From assembly GCA_046542255.1 (NCBI GenBank), contig JBKHBT010000019.1, positions 1 through 43,134 of the forward strand: DNA of 43,134 nt. The letters are read 5' to 3'. This DNA is from JBKHBT01 sp046542255. GTDB lineage: Bacteria > UBP14 > UBA6098 > JBKHBT01. Made by a program: the position numbers and the translations under genes. Below, piece after piece: positions 34,312-43,111 of this stretch (its first letter is position 1; each line of letters opens with the position of its first letter). The notes under the pieces are model-generated. The model was given only the letters and a program-made list of their open reading frames with translations, made no database searches and was not told where the DNA came from.

Positions 34312-37023
34312 TTATATTGCTTCTTTAAATGGTATATTTCCATAAGCTATGCTTACTAATCCGCTAACATCCAGGATTAGGCCGACTCTGCCATCTGGCA
34401 TTATCGTACCACCTGAAATACCTTTGATATTTTCCATATTAGCACCGAGTGTTTTGATGACTATCTGCTGTTGGTTTAATATTTCATCGACTACGATGCC
34501 GGTTTGTTTACTATCGTTTTCTATTATCACGACAATCGCTTTTGTTGGGTCATATTCTGCATTTTCGATATTGAATATATTTGCCAATCGGAATATCGGA
34601 ATCAGTTTGCCCTGATTTGTCAGTATTTCGCCTTTTTTGAGAACATCGGTCAATGCAGATTTTGAAGGTTTCAATGATCTAACAATCGATAGAGTAGGAA
34701 GGATATATCTTTCTTGCCCGCAGCGTACTATCATACCATCGATGATTGCCAGAGTAAGTGGCAAACGAATAGTAAATACACTACCCTTGCCTGGTGTTGA
34801 ATTTATATCTACCTTGCCTCTTAATGATTCGATATTTTTGCGGACAACATCCATTCCAACGCCTCGGCCCGAAACATTAGTTATCTTCTGGGCTGTCGAG
34901 AAGCCTGGTTCGAAGATCAAATTGTATATCTCTTTATCAGATAAATTGCAATCCTCTGAAATCAGATTTTTTTCAATTGCTTTATTCAAAATGGCTTCTT
35001 TATTTAGGCCTTTTCCATCATCTTCGACCTGAATATGTATATTACCTGCTTTATGGAATGCCCTTAGTTCGATTTTGCCGGCTTCGGGTTTTCCGGCTTC
35101 TCTTCTTGCCTGAGAACTTCCTTCGATACCATGATCGATGGCATTTCGAACCATATGTATCAATGGATCGCCAATCTTATCGACTACTGTTTTATCCAGC
35201 TCTGTGTCTTCACCAGTCATAACGAAATTAACCGTTTTGTCGAATTTCTTTGATAGGTCGCGCACCAGCCGTGCCATCTTATGGAAAGTTCCGGAGACGG
35301 GTACCATTCGCAGTGAAGTCGCCATTTCTTGAAGCTCGCGCGTGATCTTATCGAGTTGATTGATATGGCGCATAAGCCCCGAAGAAGCAAGACGGGTTAT
35401 TTCCTGAGATTGTGCCACCATAGACTCTGCTATGACAAGCTCACCAATTGTATCGACCAGCCTATCCAGGCGAGTCGCATCGACTTTGACAGTCTCTTTG
35501 ACTACAATATTCTTCTTATGATTGGCCTTCTTCTGGCTTCTTAGGGCCTTTGCCATATCCCTGGCCTTGAGCTTTTTCTTCTCGACAAGTATTTCGCCTA
35601 TCCTTTTGCCGGAATTCTGCTGCTCTTCCAAAGCTTCTTCTACATCGTCTCTGGAAATTACGCCTTTGGAGCTTAATATCTCGCCAATTTTCTTATCTTT
35701 TATTAATTCTGCTTCGATATCGCTGGTATCTTCATCCTGCTCAAAAGCTTTATTTTGTAGTATATCCCGCACTTTTTTGACAGTTTCTTTCCAAATAGTA
35801 TTATAGGACTCAATTTCATTGCCTTCAACGATTGCTTTTAGCTCCAAGATAAGTGCTTTTAGTACATCGACTGCTTCGAAAGTAATATCTATTGCAGCAT
35901 CTATTAGTTTGATATCGCCTTTTCTGGCCTTATCGAGAAGGTTCTCTGACTCATGTGCCACTTTCCCGATTCGCTGAAGGCTCATAAAACCAGCGGCACC
36001 TTTGATTGTATGGAAAGCGCGAAAAATAGCATTCAAAGCCTCGGAATTATCGGGATCGGTTTCGATATTAAGCAGATGGAATTCGGCTTTGTCTAAATGT
36101 TCATTGGATTCATTAATAAATTCAGAAAGGAGTGCCGGGTCTATTCCACTAATATCGGGTATTTCAGTAATATTATCCAGATCGCTTACGGAGCTTTGCA
36201 TCTTTTGTTTCTCTTGCAATTTATTCAGCATTTTTTCCAGAGATAGCGGATTGCTATCATAGCCGGAAATTACCTTGAATTTCTGCAAGAACCAGTCATG
36301 GACATCGAGTAGTCTATCGATAAGGGAATGAATTTCAAATTTGGAAATCATCTCTTCTGTTTGATGGCATACCTTCTGAATTTCCATGAGCCCAAGCAGG
36401 CCGCTTTCGCCTTTTAGGGTGTGGAGAAGACGTTTGAGGTTCTGTTCTGCATTTGGATGGGAATCATTCTCTATCTGCAAAATATATTCTTCCATATCAT
36501 CCATGACAGATTTCTGTTCGGCAAGAAAATCTGTCAAGATTTGTTCATCGACATTGGAAGGCAAAGTATATCCAGATGCTTTGTTTTGGTTTTGATGCTT
36601 TTGTTCTTGCTGATTTTTATCGCCAGAATTCTCTTGAATATTGGCATTAGTTTCATCAGGCTTTACTTCTTTGGATTTATTTTTTGCTTTTAGCCCATCG
36701 ATATCCTTACAGATATTTTCGGGAAAATCGATTTCATCGATACTAAACCCTTCGCTGATTATCAAGATGCCGTTTTCGATACATTTTCCGATTTTTTCAA
36801 TGGCCTTTTCTGGTTGGCCTTCTTCTTCGAGAATAATTGCCTCTATAATTTCAGCACACTTCAATACTATCTGAGAAACAATTTTATAATCATTTTCAAC
36901 GAGCAATTTCGAAAGCTCTTCCATAGATTCATGCAAAGAGGCCAGTTCCTGGAGATCATCCGGTTCAATAAATACCAGATCTTCTGAAATTTGATTTAAC
37001 TTTTTATTTATCTTATTTGACAT
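34312..37023 (-). CDS. cheA: Chemotaxis histidine kinase CheA with two HPt domains and an extra linker domain
   Basis: The protein has 903 residues from ATG 37023 (GAGGGAAA just upstream; the frame is open to 37056). Order of parts: an N-terminal helical region (1-110), a Gln/Asn-rich linker, HPt domain 1 with H201 (LLHTLKGESG), HPt domain 2 with H338 (AFHTIKGAAGF), and an unusual linker at 443-500 with two GEIL repeats (KKIGEILSSKGVISRDDVEE, KRIGEILVEKKKLKARDM) resembling the N-terminal domain of PilB/GspE-type ATPases. Then follow the dimerisation helices (DATRLDRLVDTIGELVIAES), the ATPase domain (MVRNAIDHGIE, DDGKGLN, GRGVGMDVV) and a C-terminal CheW-like domain. It phosphorylates CheY and CheB in receptor arrays. 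Most CheA proteins have one HPt and about 650-700 residues. It is the first gene of the operon. Confidence 0.95.
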   Translation of the reverse strand: MSNKINKKLNQISEDLVFIEPDDLQELASLHESMEELSKLLVENDYKIVSQIVLKCAEIIEAIILEEEGQPEKAIEKIGKCIENGILIISEGFSIDEIDFPENICKDIDGLKAKNKSKEVKPDETNANIQENSGDKNQQEQKHQNQNKASGYTLPSNVDEQILTDFLAEQKSVMDDMEEYILQIENDSHPNAEQNLKRLLHTLKGESGLLGLMEIQKVCHQTEEMISKFEIHSLIDRLLDVHDWFLQKFKVISGYDSNPLSLEKMLNKLQEKQKMQSSVSDLDNITEIPDISGIDPALLSEFINESNEHLDKAEFHLLNIETDPDNSEALNAIFRAFHTIKGAAGFMSLQRIGKVAHESENLLDKARKGDIKLIDAAIDITFEAVDVLKALILELKAIVEGNEIESYNTIWKETVKKVRDILQNKAFEQDEDTSDIEAELIKDKKIGEILSSKGVISRDDVEEALEEQQNSGKRIGEILVEKKKLKARDMAKALRSQKKANHKKNIVVKETVKVDATRLDRLVDTIGELVIAESMVAQSQEITRLASSGLMRHINQLDKITRELQEMATSLRMVPVSGTFHKMARLVRDLSKKFDKTVNFVMTGEDTELDKTVVDKIGDPLIHMVRNAIDHGIEGSSQARREAGKPEAGKIELRAFHKAGNIHIQVEDDGKGLNKEAILNKAIEKNLISEDCNLSDKEIYNLIFEPGFSTAQKITNVSGRGVGMDVVRKNIESLRGKVDINSTPGKGSVFTIRLPLTLAIIDGMIVRCGQERYILPTLSIVRSLKPSKSALTDVLKKGEILTNQGKLIPIFRLANIFNIENAEYDPTKAIVVIIENDSKQTGIVVDEILNQQQIVIKTLGANMENIKGISGGTIMPDGRVGLILDVSGLVSIAYGNIPFKEAI

Positions 37024-37082
37024 TTTCCCTCGCAGGCTAAAAACATAAAATCTCAATATATTTTAATTATCTAACCTTTTAT

Positions 37083-37109
37083 GGCATAATCGGCAGCTCC
37101 GATAGTCAA
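37083..37109 (-). promoter_or_regulatory. Candidate cheA promoter with a palindrome in its spacer
   Basis: On the minus strand, TTGACT (37109-37104) is followed after 15 nt by TATGCC (37088-37083). The whole 15-nt spacer (37089-37103) is an inverted repeat, ATCGG with CCGAT around AGCTG. A repressor or activator could bind there. The short spacer and weak -10 keep this tentative. Confidence 0.35.
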
Positions 37110-37222
37110 TTGAGTAATTTCTATTGTTTATTAAAAAGTTTAAGCTAAAAAATGACAAAATTTACCGATTAGGCTTGACAGAATTTTGAAAACGATTATT
37201 TTACCAGCGCTGAAAATTGTTC

Positions 37223-37251
37223 TTGATATTCGGCCGAGATTGATATATCTT
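37223..37251 (+). promoter_or_regulatory. Candidate promoter of the tRNA pair
   Basis: TTGATA (37223-37228) and TATCTT (37246-37251) are separated by 17 nt, ending 60 nt before the first tRNA. A second candidate further upstream (TTGACA at 37174) has a poorer -10. Confidence 0.35.
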
Positions 37252-37311
37252 ATGAATCTTGAAGGTTTGCTTGAAAAGAGCAAGCTTTGACAATTAAAGA
37301 ATGCACTAGTT

Positions 37312-37385
37312 GCGCCTGTGGCTCAATTGGATAGAGCATTGGACTTCGGATCCAACGGTTGGGGGTTCGAATCCCTCCGGGCGCG
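37312..37385 (+). tRNA. tRNA-Arg (anticodon UCG)
   Basis: This is a full 74-nt cloverleaf. Acceptor GCGCCTG pairs with CGGGCGC, with discriminator G. The D arm has AATTGGAT. The anticodon stem TTGGA/TCCAA encloses the loop CTTCGGA, giving anticodon TCG, which reads CGN arginine codons. The T arm GGGGTTCGAATCCC is standard. CCA is not encoded. Confidence 0.95.
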
Positions 37386-37403
37386 ATTAAATAGATTTTC
37401 CAC

Positions 37404-37476
37404 GGTCCCATCGGCTAATTGGTTAGGCCACAAGCCTTTCAAGCTTGCAGCACGGGTTCGAGTCCCGTTGGGACCG
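37404..37476 (+). tRNA. tRNA-Glu (anticodon UUC)
   Basis: This is a 73-nt cloverleaf. Acceptor GGTCCCA pairs with TGGGACC, with discriminator G. The anticodon stem CAAGC/GCTTG encloses the loop CTTTCAA, giving anticodon TTC for glutamate. The T arm is CGGGTTCGAGTCCCG. It lies 18 nt after tRNA-Arg and is probably cotranscribed. CCA is not encoded. Confidence 0.95.
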
Positions 37477-37485
37477 TTTTATTTT

Positions 37486-37513
37486 GCCTGAATCTTCGGA
37501 TTCAGGCTTTTTT
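37486..37513 (+). terminator. Rho-independent terminator after the tRNA pair
   Basis: GCCTGAATC pairs with GATTCAGGC around a short TTCG-like loop, and a run of six T residues follows. It begins 10 nt after tRNA-Glu. Confidence 0.93.
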
Positions 37514-38292
37514 GCTTTTCGCTTCGCTTAAAGCTAAGCAGTTTCCTACGGAAACTGCAACATACACGAGAGTTAAGAACCGACTCGAAATATTGTTTGG
37601 CAATTCTTAAGTCTCCTCCTTTTTAAGGAGGAGATTTAGAGGTGGTCTGCTTTTCGCTTCGCTCAAAGCTATGCGGTTTCCTCTATAAACTGAACTCAAG
37701 ACAGATGAAATAACATTTCGCAATGATATTTCGTAATTTCTAATTCACCGTCTTCGCTACAAAGCTCCCACCCACCATCTATGCAAAAGCTCTGCTTTGT
37801 AGCGCAAGCTTTTCCGAAGCTCCGCTTCGATTCTTTCTAATGCCTAAGATAAGCGGAGCTTCTCAACGCGGATAAAAGTACAAGGCTGTTTATTTTACAC
37901 GAATTTTAACACTGAATCTGCGTTTTTTATATTTGACAGTTTTTTGGTTTAGTTTTTTTCATAAAAGATTCTAAGGGAAGTAAATCAATGCGGAGCGTTG
38001 TAATATTGGTTTTTGGGTTTCGTTCCACGTAGAGCGATGGAATGAGGGAGAAACACAAGGCATTTATTTGATTTTGGTGTTCACTTTGCATGACTACTAT
38101 CGGCCGGTTCCCGAGCAAATGAATTTATTCGCCGTATCGAGAGCAGCATCACCAATTCGCAACTGGTGTTCGCAACCGGTGTCCGGGCTTAGTCGAAGAC
38201 ACACTCTGTAAAACAGTGATTTCGACTACGCTCAATCACCAAATTGTTTATGCTATACTTCAGTTAATTATTAGCAATTGCACAAAGCTTGA
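37514..38292. other. Gene-free region dense in direct and inverted repeats
   Basis: No convincing gene is present over about 780 bp. I see a 34-bp direct repeat at 37514-37547 and 37649-37682 (GCTTTTCGCTTCGCT core, about four mismatches). Inverted repeats are a perfect 9-bp hairpin at 37538-37558, an 8-bp TCTCCTCC/GGAGGAGA hairpin near 37611-37633, an 11-bp pair CGCTACAAAGC (37755-37765) with GCTTTGTAGCG (37794-37804), and a 12-bp pair GAAGCTCCGCTT (37816-37827) with AAGCGGAGCTTC (37851-37862). A TAGTCGAA/TTCGACTA hairpin spans about 38191-38230 downstream of the giant minus-strand gene and might end its transcript. The region may be decayed mobile or repeat-rich spacer DNA; no integrase, and no tRNA 3' end duplication was seen. 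Confidence 0.6.
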
Positions 38293-41200
38293 TTATTTCG
38301 CTAAAATTGCCTTTTCGATTAGAACTTTATCCATGCTCTCGAACATGAAGAAATATATCCCGGATTGCATACCTTCTGCATTCCACAAAAATTTACTCTG
38401 CCCGGTAGCAACATCAAAATTGGCAAGATTCTCGCCTAAAACGCTAAAGATATTTAGCCTGCCCTGTTTCTGGGTATCTATTTCAATTCTGCAGCTTTCA
38501 TTGAATGGATTCGGAATTATTTCAATGGAAATCTCATAGCTAACAGGCAGATTTTCTTCAATGGATTCTTCGAAAACATCTGCATAAAAAATGCAGCTAT
38601 CTGCAAAGCCCGCCCTGTCCTCGCTGATGATTATTATTTCATGGTATCCTTCTAATTCCGGAATCCAGATAAATTCGCTGGAATCGAAGACATAGGCTTC
38701 CTCTGGCGAGATAATTGCGCTATATGAAATTTCGCCTTCATCTATAGCCGGGAAATCGAAGCTGAATGTATCGCCGATATTCAGCACAAAATGCGAATCC
38801 GGGCAATCAGTGAGCTCTGGTGCGATGTTCTCTATCGATATTGTGATAGTGTCAAACCGCATTCCACATAAATCATCCTCAGCCTGGAAAATAATCAAAC
38901 CGGAATCGCAGTCGGCATAGGGTAGTTCGACATGGAATGAATCTTCGTAGATCGAGATTGATGTGTCATATCCGCATAGCTCGAAATTTAGTAAGCATGA
39001 AGCATCCGTCCCCTCGGCAAATATGTCGCCAATATTGCCGAAAAGAGTATCCAGAGGCGAAAAAGCCGGATAAGTTCGAGGCATAATTTCAAATGATGGG
39101 CCAGTCATATCGAAATAGGCACTAAAGGTATCGCAATAGCTGAAATTGGTTTTACCATCTGTTTCCAGGAATATGAAAATCGAGTCTTCGTATTCGAGGC
39201 CGAGTTCATGCACCGGGAACCATTCAAATCTATAATCTCCAGCAGATATGCTATCTCCGATAGAGGCATCTTCGCCGAATAAATGCGCCATTTCCCATTC
39301 GGTAGTGTCATGGTGAGTATTCGAATAGTACATTCTGATATCGAAAGATGAATCCGGGCAGTCGGTTTCCAGAATATAGCGGATTTCGACATTTTCCGGG
39401 CCTTCGCATCCGGCATCGTAGAAGATATCGCTATTTACGAATGATTGTACACATCCGCAGAAAGAATAGCGATGGACAAGATTGTCTTCGATATAGTGTT
39501 CGCCGAAACTATTACCGCTAATGTCGCCACCACTAAAAAACCTCACAAGATAAACATTTCCGGGCAAAGGTATTTCTGGCCTCGGGAAGAAGACAAGCGT
39601 CGTTTCATCCGACCAATACATACCATCGGGATATTGCCTTATGCCTTCGCTGTCCATAAGCCATAGATCGGTGGTGTCAATAGCTTCATTATCATCGAGT
39701 ATAAAGAGTATCGAGTCTGGATTGCATGAGTCTGCGGCTATGTGGCCGGTGGGAGCTATGTCATCGCCTATTATATTGAAAAAGTTAGTTGAATCGCAAT
39801 TCTCATGCCCGAAGGAATCAATGACACATAGCTTTAGCTGAGCATTCACCGTTACTTCAGGATAGGTCCATGTATAAGAGCTGTCGGAATTATCAGAAGT
39901 TGCGATTAATCTCCAGGTAGAATGGCGTGTCGGGCAATAATATATCTTTATCGGAAAGATTGGAGAAGTAGTAAATGGCGGAATAAAAGAATCGCTCACA
40001 GTCCATGTAATATCCACGGTTTCTTCAATACTGCCGCTGGTAATATCATCGACACTAATTTCAGGGATTTTTGTATCCAATGGGCCACTCTCTGATGAAC
40101 CGATATAATGTATTCCTCCCGAGGGGCAGTTGCGAATGAAAGAATAAATAAATGCTCTATCATTGTTCCAGTCCGTTATAATAAGCTCCATAGCATCATC
40201 ATAATCAATATCAGGTAAAAAAGCTGCTGCAGTCGCAAATGAAATTCTTTCAGATGAAGTAGTTGGTTTAATCAGCAGATCAAAATTCGTGTGGTATAGA
40301 TCGCTTAGGCTATCAGAACCATAAAATATATATGCTGAATTAGTACCACCATATCTTAAGTTAGGATTGGCCACAAGGATATCATCAAAGCCATCGTCAT
40401 TTAAATCACCACCACCTTTCACATAGATCCCAAAGCAGCAACCGATGTCAACCGTAACGGTATCTTCTATTATTATATCTGCATCTGTATTAAGCATTGT
40501 ATCAGGATGTATTCCACCCAGGAAAATATGTACTTTAGATATATTTGATGTGCCGATAATTAAATCATTGAGGCCATCCTGGTTAAAATCACCAGCGCTC
40601 GATATGGAACTTGCCCTGTCCGTACTTAATGAATCGATAATAGTTATATCGGCATCTTCGGTAGTGTAACTGCCTGACAAACCCGTTCCGCCGTAAAATA
40701 TGAAGGTTTTATTAATTGTTAGCCTGTCATCTTTAAGAGATGTTATGGCAATATCATCAACGCCATCACCATTGAAATCTCCCAGATTACTCATGCCAAT
40801 TCCGAGAAGCGAACTACTTACAGTACCAGTAATCATTATATCGGCATCGGTTGCCTCTATTTCTGTCGGGAATGAATCACCAAAGAAAATGTAGACTCTA
40901 CCAGACGAACGTCCGCCACCATCATTGCTGGGAGCTGCAACCATAAAGTCCGGAATGCTATCTGAGTTGATATCTCCAGCAAAAGATACCCGCCTACCAA
41001 AAAATTCAGCCAAATCTTCACCATTGATTATAATTTCGGCATCAGAAGCATTGTAATCTCCAGATGTCCTGCCACCGTAAAAGACATATGCTCTTCCCGC
41101 ATCCCATGTGGCTTCATCACAATTCGGTGCGCCAATTAATAATTCATCGAAACCATCACCATTAATATCACCTATACAGTCTATGCTATTGCCAAAAGCA

Positions 41201-42750
41201 TCACCATCATTTTCGCCACTTAGTTTGATTGAGTTATTCTCATCATATATTTGCCCTATCAGAGAGTCTGTATCGAATACAAAGACATGTCCGCTATTTA
41301 ATTCAGGATTAGGTATAGCAATGTCGAATTTATCATTATTATCGAAAATACCGGCATTTGAAACAGCTTTCGCAAAAGAGCCATCATCACTCAAAGCTTC
41401 TATTTTCGAAATTGCTCCTACCATAATGCCTTCTTTAAATTGAGCATAGGGCTCGATTGTATCAGCACCGAAAACTGTATGTGCATCTTCTACCGCACCC
41501 ATAACCAGTAATTCCATTGAAAAATCATTGCCTTCAATTCCCGGCACATCAGCTCCAGCATCCCAAACAATTTCGAGAGATTCACCGGGGGCTATACCCA
41601 TGCCGATTGCACCAGAGACGGAGCCGAATGTTATATCCTGTGAAAAGCCTCGATCATTTGAGCATAATAAGCCTATATTGCCTATGGCATCACTAATGAA
41701 GTCGTAATTTATGATAACAGTGTCTGAACCATTAGTTTTCTCATAGAAATTAATATTTCTGATAACAGCATCGTAGAATGTATCTGGTGGGCAGGGACAT
41801 GGAGATGAAAATTCGATGCAATCTATTTGAATTGGTGAATTTTCGATACAAACCTTGTAAATATATGCATCACCATATAAATTGATTCTTCTTTCGCAGC
41901 CAACTATATCGGGAATTCTAAACCAGCCAGCTGTTGTTGATGAAATTTCATAATCGGGTATTGGAAGTCCTCCAAAAGTCATAGTGGCATCGAGAGATAT
42001 ATTTGTCCCTTCGAAAGAAATGATATCTCCTATCTCACCGCAAAAGGCATTCAGAAAGTTTAATCTCAACCATTCACAATAGACTTGAAGAGAAAAACTC
42101 AAATCTCCCAATGCTGTTGAATAGTCAAGAAGATGAACGGCCTGCCAGGCCCATTCTGGAATGATGAAGCTAATATGTGTGGAATCGATCCAATTAACCT
42201 CCAGGGTTTCTTCTTCAAAAACTATATTGGCTTCAGTAACCAGGTTATTCCCATAAACAAATACTGTATCTCCTGGATCGGCGCAAATAGTAGAATCAAT
42301 ATTCGGAAACCTCGGTGGCGGCAAGCAATCCTCTGTATCATAGCCTTCAATCCTTGCCAAAGCACCCATAGTATTGATTATAAAACGGAAATCCATCGGC
42401 TCCGTGTATCCAACGATACCAGTCTCGAATGTATGACAATCTGGTATGGCAATAATTCGCCCACCGAGATGGCAGTCACATTCTTCACCATCTGTTCTAT
42501 CGGGATAACTCACGACCGCCGCTGCTTTTTCAAGTGATTCGTCCATAATAAATGGAAATGCAGGCGGTAATACATGGATTCCTGCTGCCGCTGAAAAAAC
42601 CAGATATTCGATATCATTCGTGAAGGGTGGAAATGTAGCTACATTTGTTGCTCTAAAAGGGCTTCCCGGATGATATGTCAACCCAGTAACCCACCTCTCA
42701 TCATGCAATAAATCATTATGTGGCTCCAAATCGTCCCAGGCTATTGGCAT
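38293..42750 (-). CDS. Giant FG-GAP T9SS type A cargo, main part after an in-frame amber codon
   Basis: This holds 1485 of about 1587 codons of one gene; the N-terminus is the next entry and a single TAG (42793-42795) separates them in the same frame. The first ATG after the TAG is 42750, but it has no ribosome site or signal peptide, so this piece alone would not be exported. After the amidotransferase-like start come IPT/Ig-like domains (CADPGDTVFVYGNNLVTEAN; FCGEIGDIISFEGTNISLDA). Next are about seven integrin-type FG-GAP repeats with Ca loops (GDINGDGFDELLIGAP, GDINSDSIPDFMVAAP, GDFNGDGVDDIAI). Ig-like and cadherin-like domains follow, then a type A T9SS sorting domain (IPNPFNESCRIEID, GIYFFMFES). 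It is probably a secreted adhesin-like protein that is now inactive, read through, or affected by an assembly error. Confidence 0.8.
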   Translation of the reverse strand: MPIAWDDLEPHNDLLHDERWVTGLTYHPGSPFRATNVATFPPFTNDIEYLVFSAAAGIHVLPPAFPFIMDESLEKAAAVVSYPDRTDGEECDCHLGGRIIAIPDCHTFETGIVGYTEPMDFRFIINTMGALARIEGYDTEDCLPPPRFPNIDSTICADPGDTVFVYGNNLVTEANIVFEEETLEVNWIDSTHISFIIPEWAWQAVHLLDYSTALGDLSFSLQVYCEWLRLNFLNAFCGEIGDIISFEGTNISLDATMTFGGLPIPDYEISSTTAGWFRIPDIVGCERRINLYGDAYIYKVCIENSPIQIDCIEFSSPCPCPPDTFYDAVIRNINFYEKTNGSDTVIINYDFISDAIGNIGLLCSNDRGFSQDITFGSVSGAIGMGIAPGESLEIVWDAGADVPGIEGNDFSMELLVMGAVEDAHTVFGADTIEPYAQFKEGIMVGAISKIEALSDDGSFAKAVSNAGIFDNNDKFDIAIPNPELNSGHVFVFDTDSLIGQIYDENNSIKLSGENDGDAFGNSIDCIGDINGDGFDELLIGAPNCDEATWDAGRAYVFYGGRTSGDYNASDAEIIINGEDLAEFFGRRVSFAGDINSDSIPDFMVAAPSNDGGGRSSGRVYIFFGDSFPTEIEATDADIMITGTVSSSLLGIGMSNLGDFNGDGVDDIAITSLKDDRLTINKTFIFYGGTGLSGSYTTEDADITIIDSLSTDRASSISSAGDFNQDGLNDLIIGTSNISKVHIFLGGIHPDTMLNTDADIIIEDTVTVDIGCCFGIYVKGGGDLNDDGFDDILVANPNLRYGGTNSAYIFYGSDSLSDLYHTNFDLLIKPTTSSERISFATAAAFLPDIDYDDAMELIITDWNNDRAFIYSFIRNCPSGGIHYIGSSESGPLDTKIPEISVDDITSGSIEETVDITWTVSDSFIPPFTTSPIFPIKIYYCPTRHSTWRLIATSDNSDSSYTWTYPEVTVNAQLKLCVIDSFGHENCDSTNFFNIIGDDIAPTGHIAADSCNPDSILFILDDNEAIDTTDLWLMDSEGIRQYPDGMYWSDETTLVFFPRPEIPLPGNVYLVRFFSGGDISGNSFGEHYIEDNLVHRYSFCGCVQSFVNSDIFYDAGCEGPENVEIRYILETDCPDSSFDIRMYYSNTHHDTTEWEMAHLFGEDASIGDSISAGDYRFEWFPVHELGLEYEDSIFIFLETDGKTNFSYCDTFSAYFDMTGPSFEIMPRTYPAFSPLDTLFGNIGDIFAEGTDASCLLNFELCGYDTSISIYEDSFHVELPYADCDSGLIIFQAEDDLCGMRFDTITISIENIAPELTDCPDSHFVLNIGDTFSFDFPAIDEGEISYSAIISPEEAYVFDSSEFIWIPELEGYHEIIIISEDRAGFADSCIFYADVFEESIEENLPVSYEISIEIIPNPFNESCRIEIDTQKQGRLNIFSVLGENLANFDVATGQSKFLWNAEGMQSGIYFFMFESMDKVLIEKAILAK

Positions 42751-42792
42751 TATTAGAAGATTCCCACCATGACAAACGAAATCGATAATTTG

Positions 42793-43056
42793 CTAGCGCT
42801 GATCATAATCAAATCCGGCATCATCACAATAATTATGATGCATGAGAATGAGAAGGTCATAGCCGGATAGATCTGGATACCTCACAGACTCCGTAGTGAA
42901 ATCTATGCTTGCTCCATGAGCAGCAAGGCTGTCCCAGAGCACTTGAAAAGTCGTTCTATCATGATGGCCGCACATAGGCGCATCATCGACCAGCACATTG
43001 CTCGAAAAAGCTATAGTCGACATAATCAATAAAAAACATAATACCCAATTTCTCAT
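42793..43056 (-). pseudogene. N-terminal piece of the giant FG-GAP protein, ended by an in-frame TAG
   Basis: The piece has 87 residues from ATG 43056, chosen because GGGGG lies 4 nt upstream and the signal peptide MRNWVLCFLLIMSTIAFS follows. It begins an amidotransferase-like or ThuA-like alpha/beta fold (LVDDAPMCGHHDRTTFQVLW; YDLLILMHHNYCDDAG) and stops at YDQR-TAG. The fourteen codons after the TAG (QIIDFVCHGGNLLI) continue that fold exactly, with the IIDFV..GGNLLIMP strand expected next. A single substitution (CAG or AAG to TAG) explains it. TAG is an ordinary stop here, for example at 955, 25390 and 5886, so genome-wide recoding is unlikely. Confidence 0.75.
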
Positions 43057-43111
43057 TTTTCCCCCAGAGCACAATTCTTTTATACCCAACTTCCACAAAA
43101 AATAGAAGAGT

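Noticed and set aside
37927..38118. A 63-codon minus-strand frame with an ATG in the repeat-rich spacer
   Set aside because: No ribosome site, no recognisable domain, and it runs through repeat-like DNA (a degenerate CGTTCCACG-type block). It looks like a chance or repeat-derived frame.
37312..38292. An integrated element using tRNA-Glu or tRNA-Arg as attachment site
   Set aside because: No integrase gene and no duplicated tRNA 3' end downstream were found.
42793..42795. The TAG as an encoded pyrrolysine or a reassigned amber codon
   Set aside because: TAG ends several intact genes in the window (955, 25390, 5886 minus), no Pyl machinery is seen, and the protein is not a methylamine methyltransferase. 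A point mutation or error is simpler.
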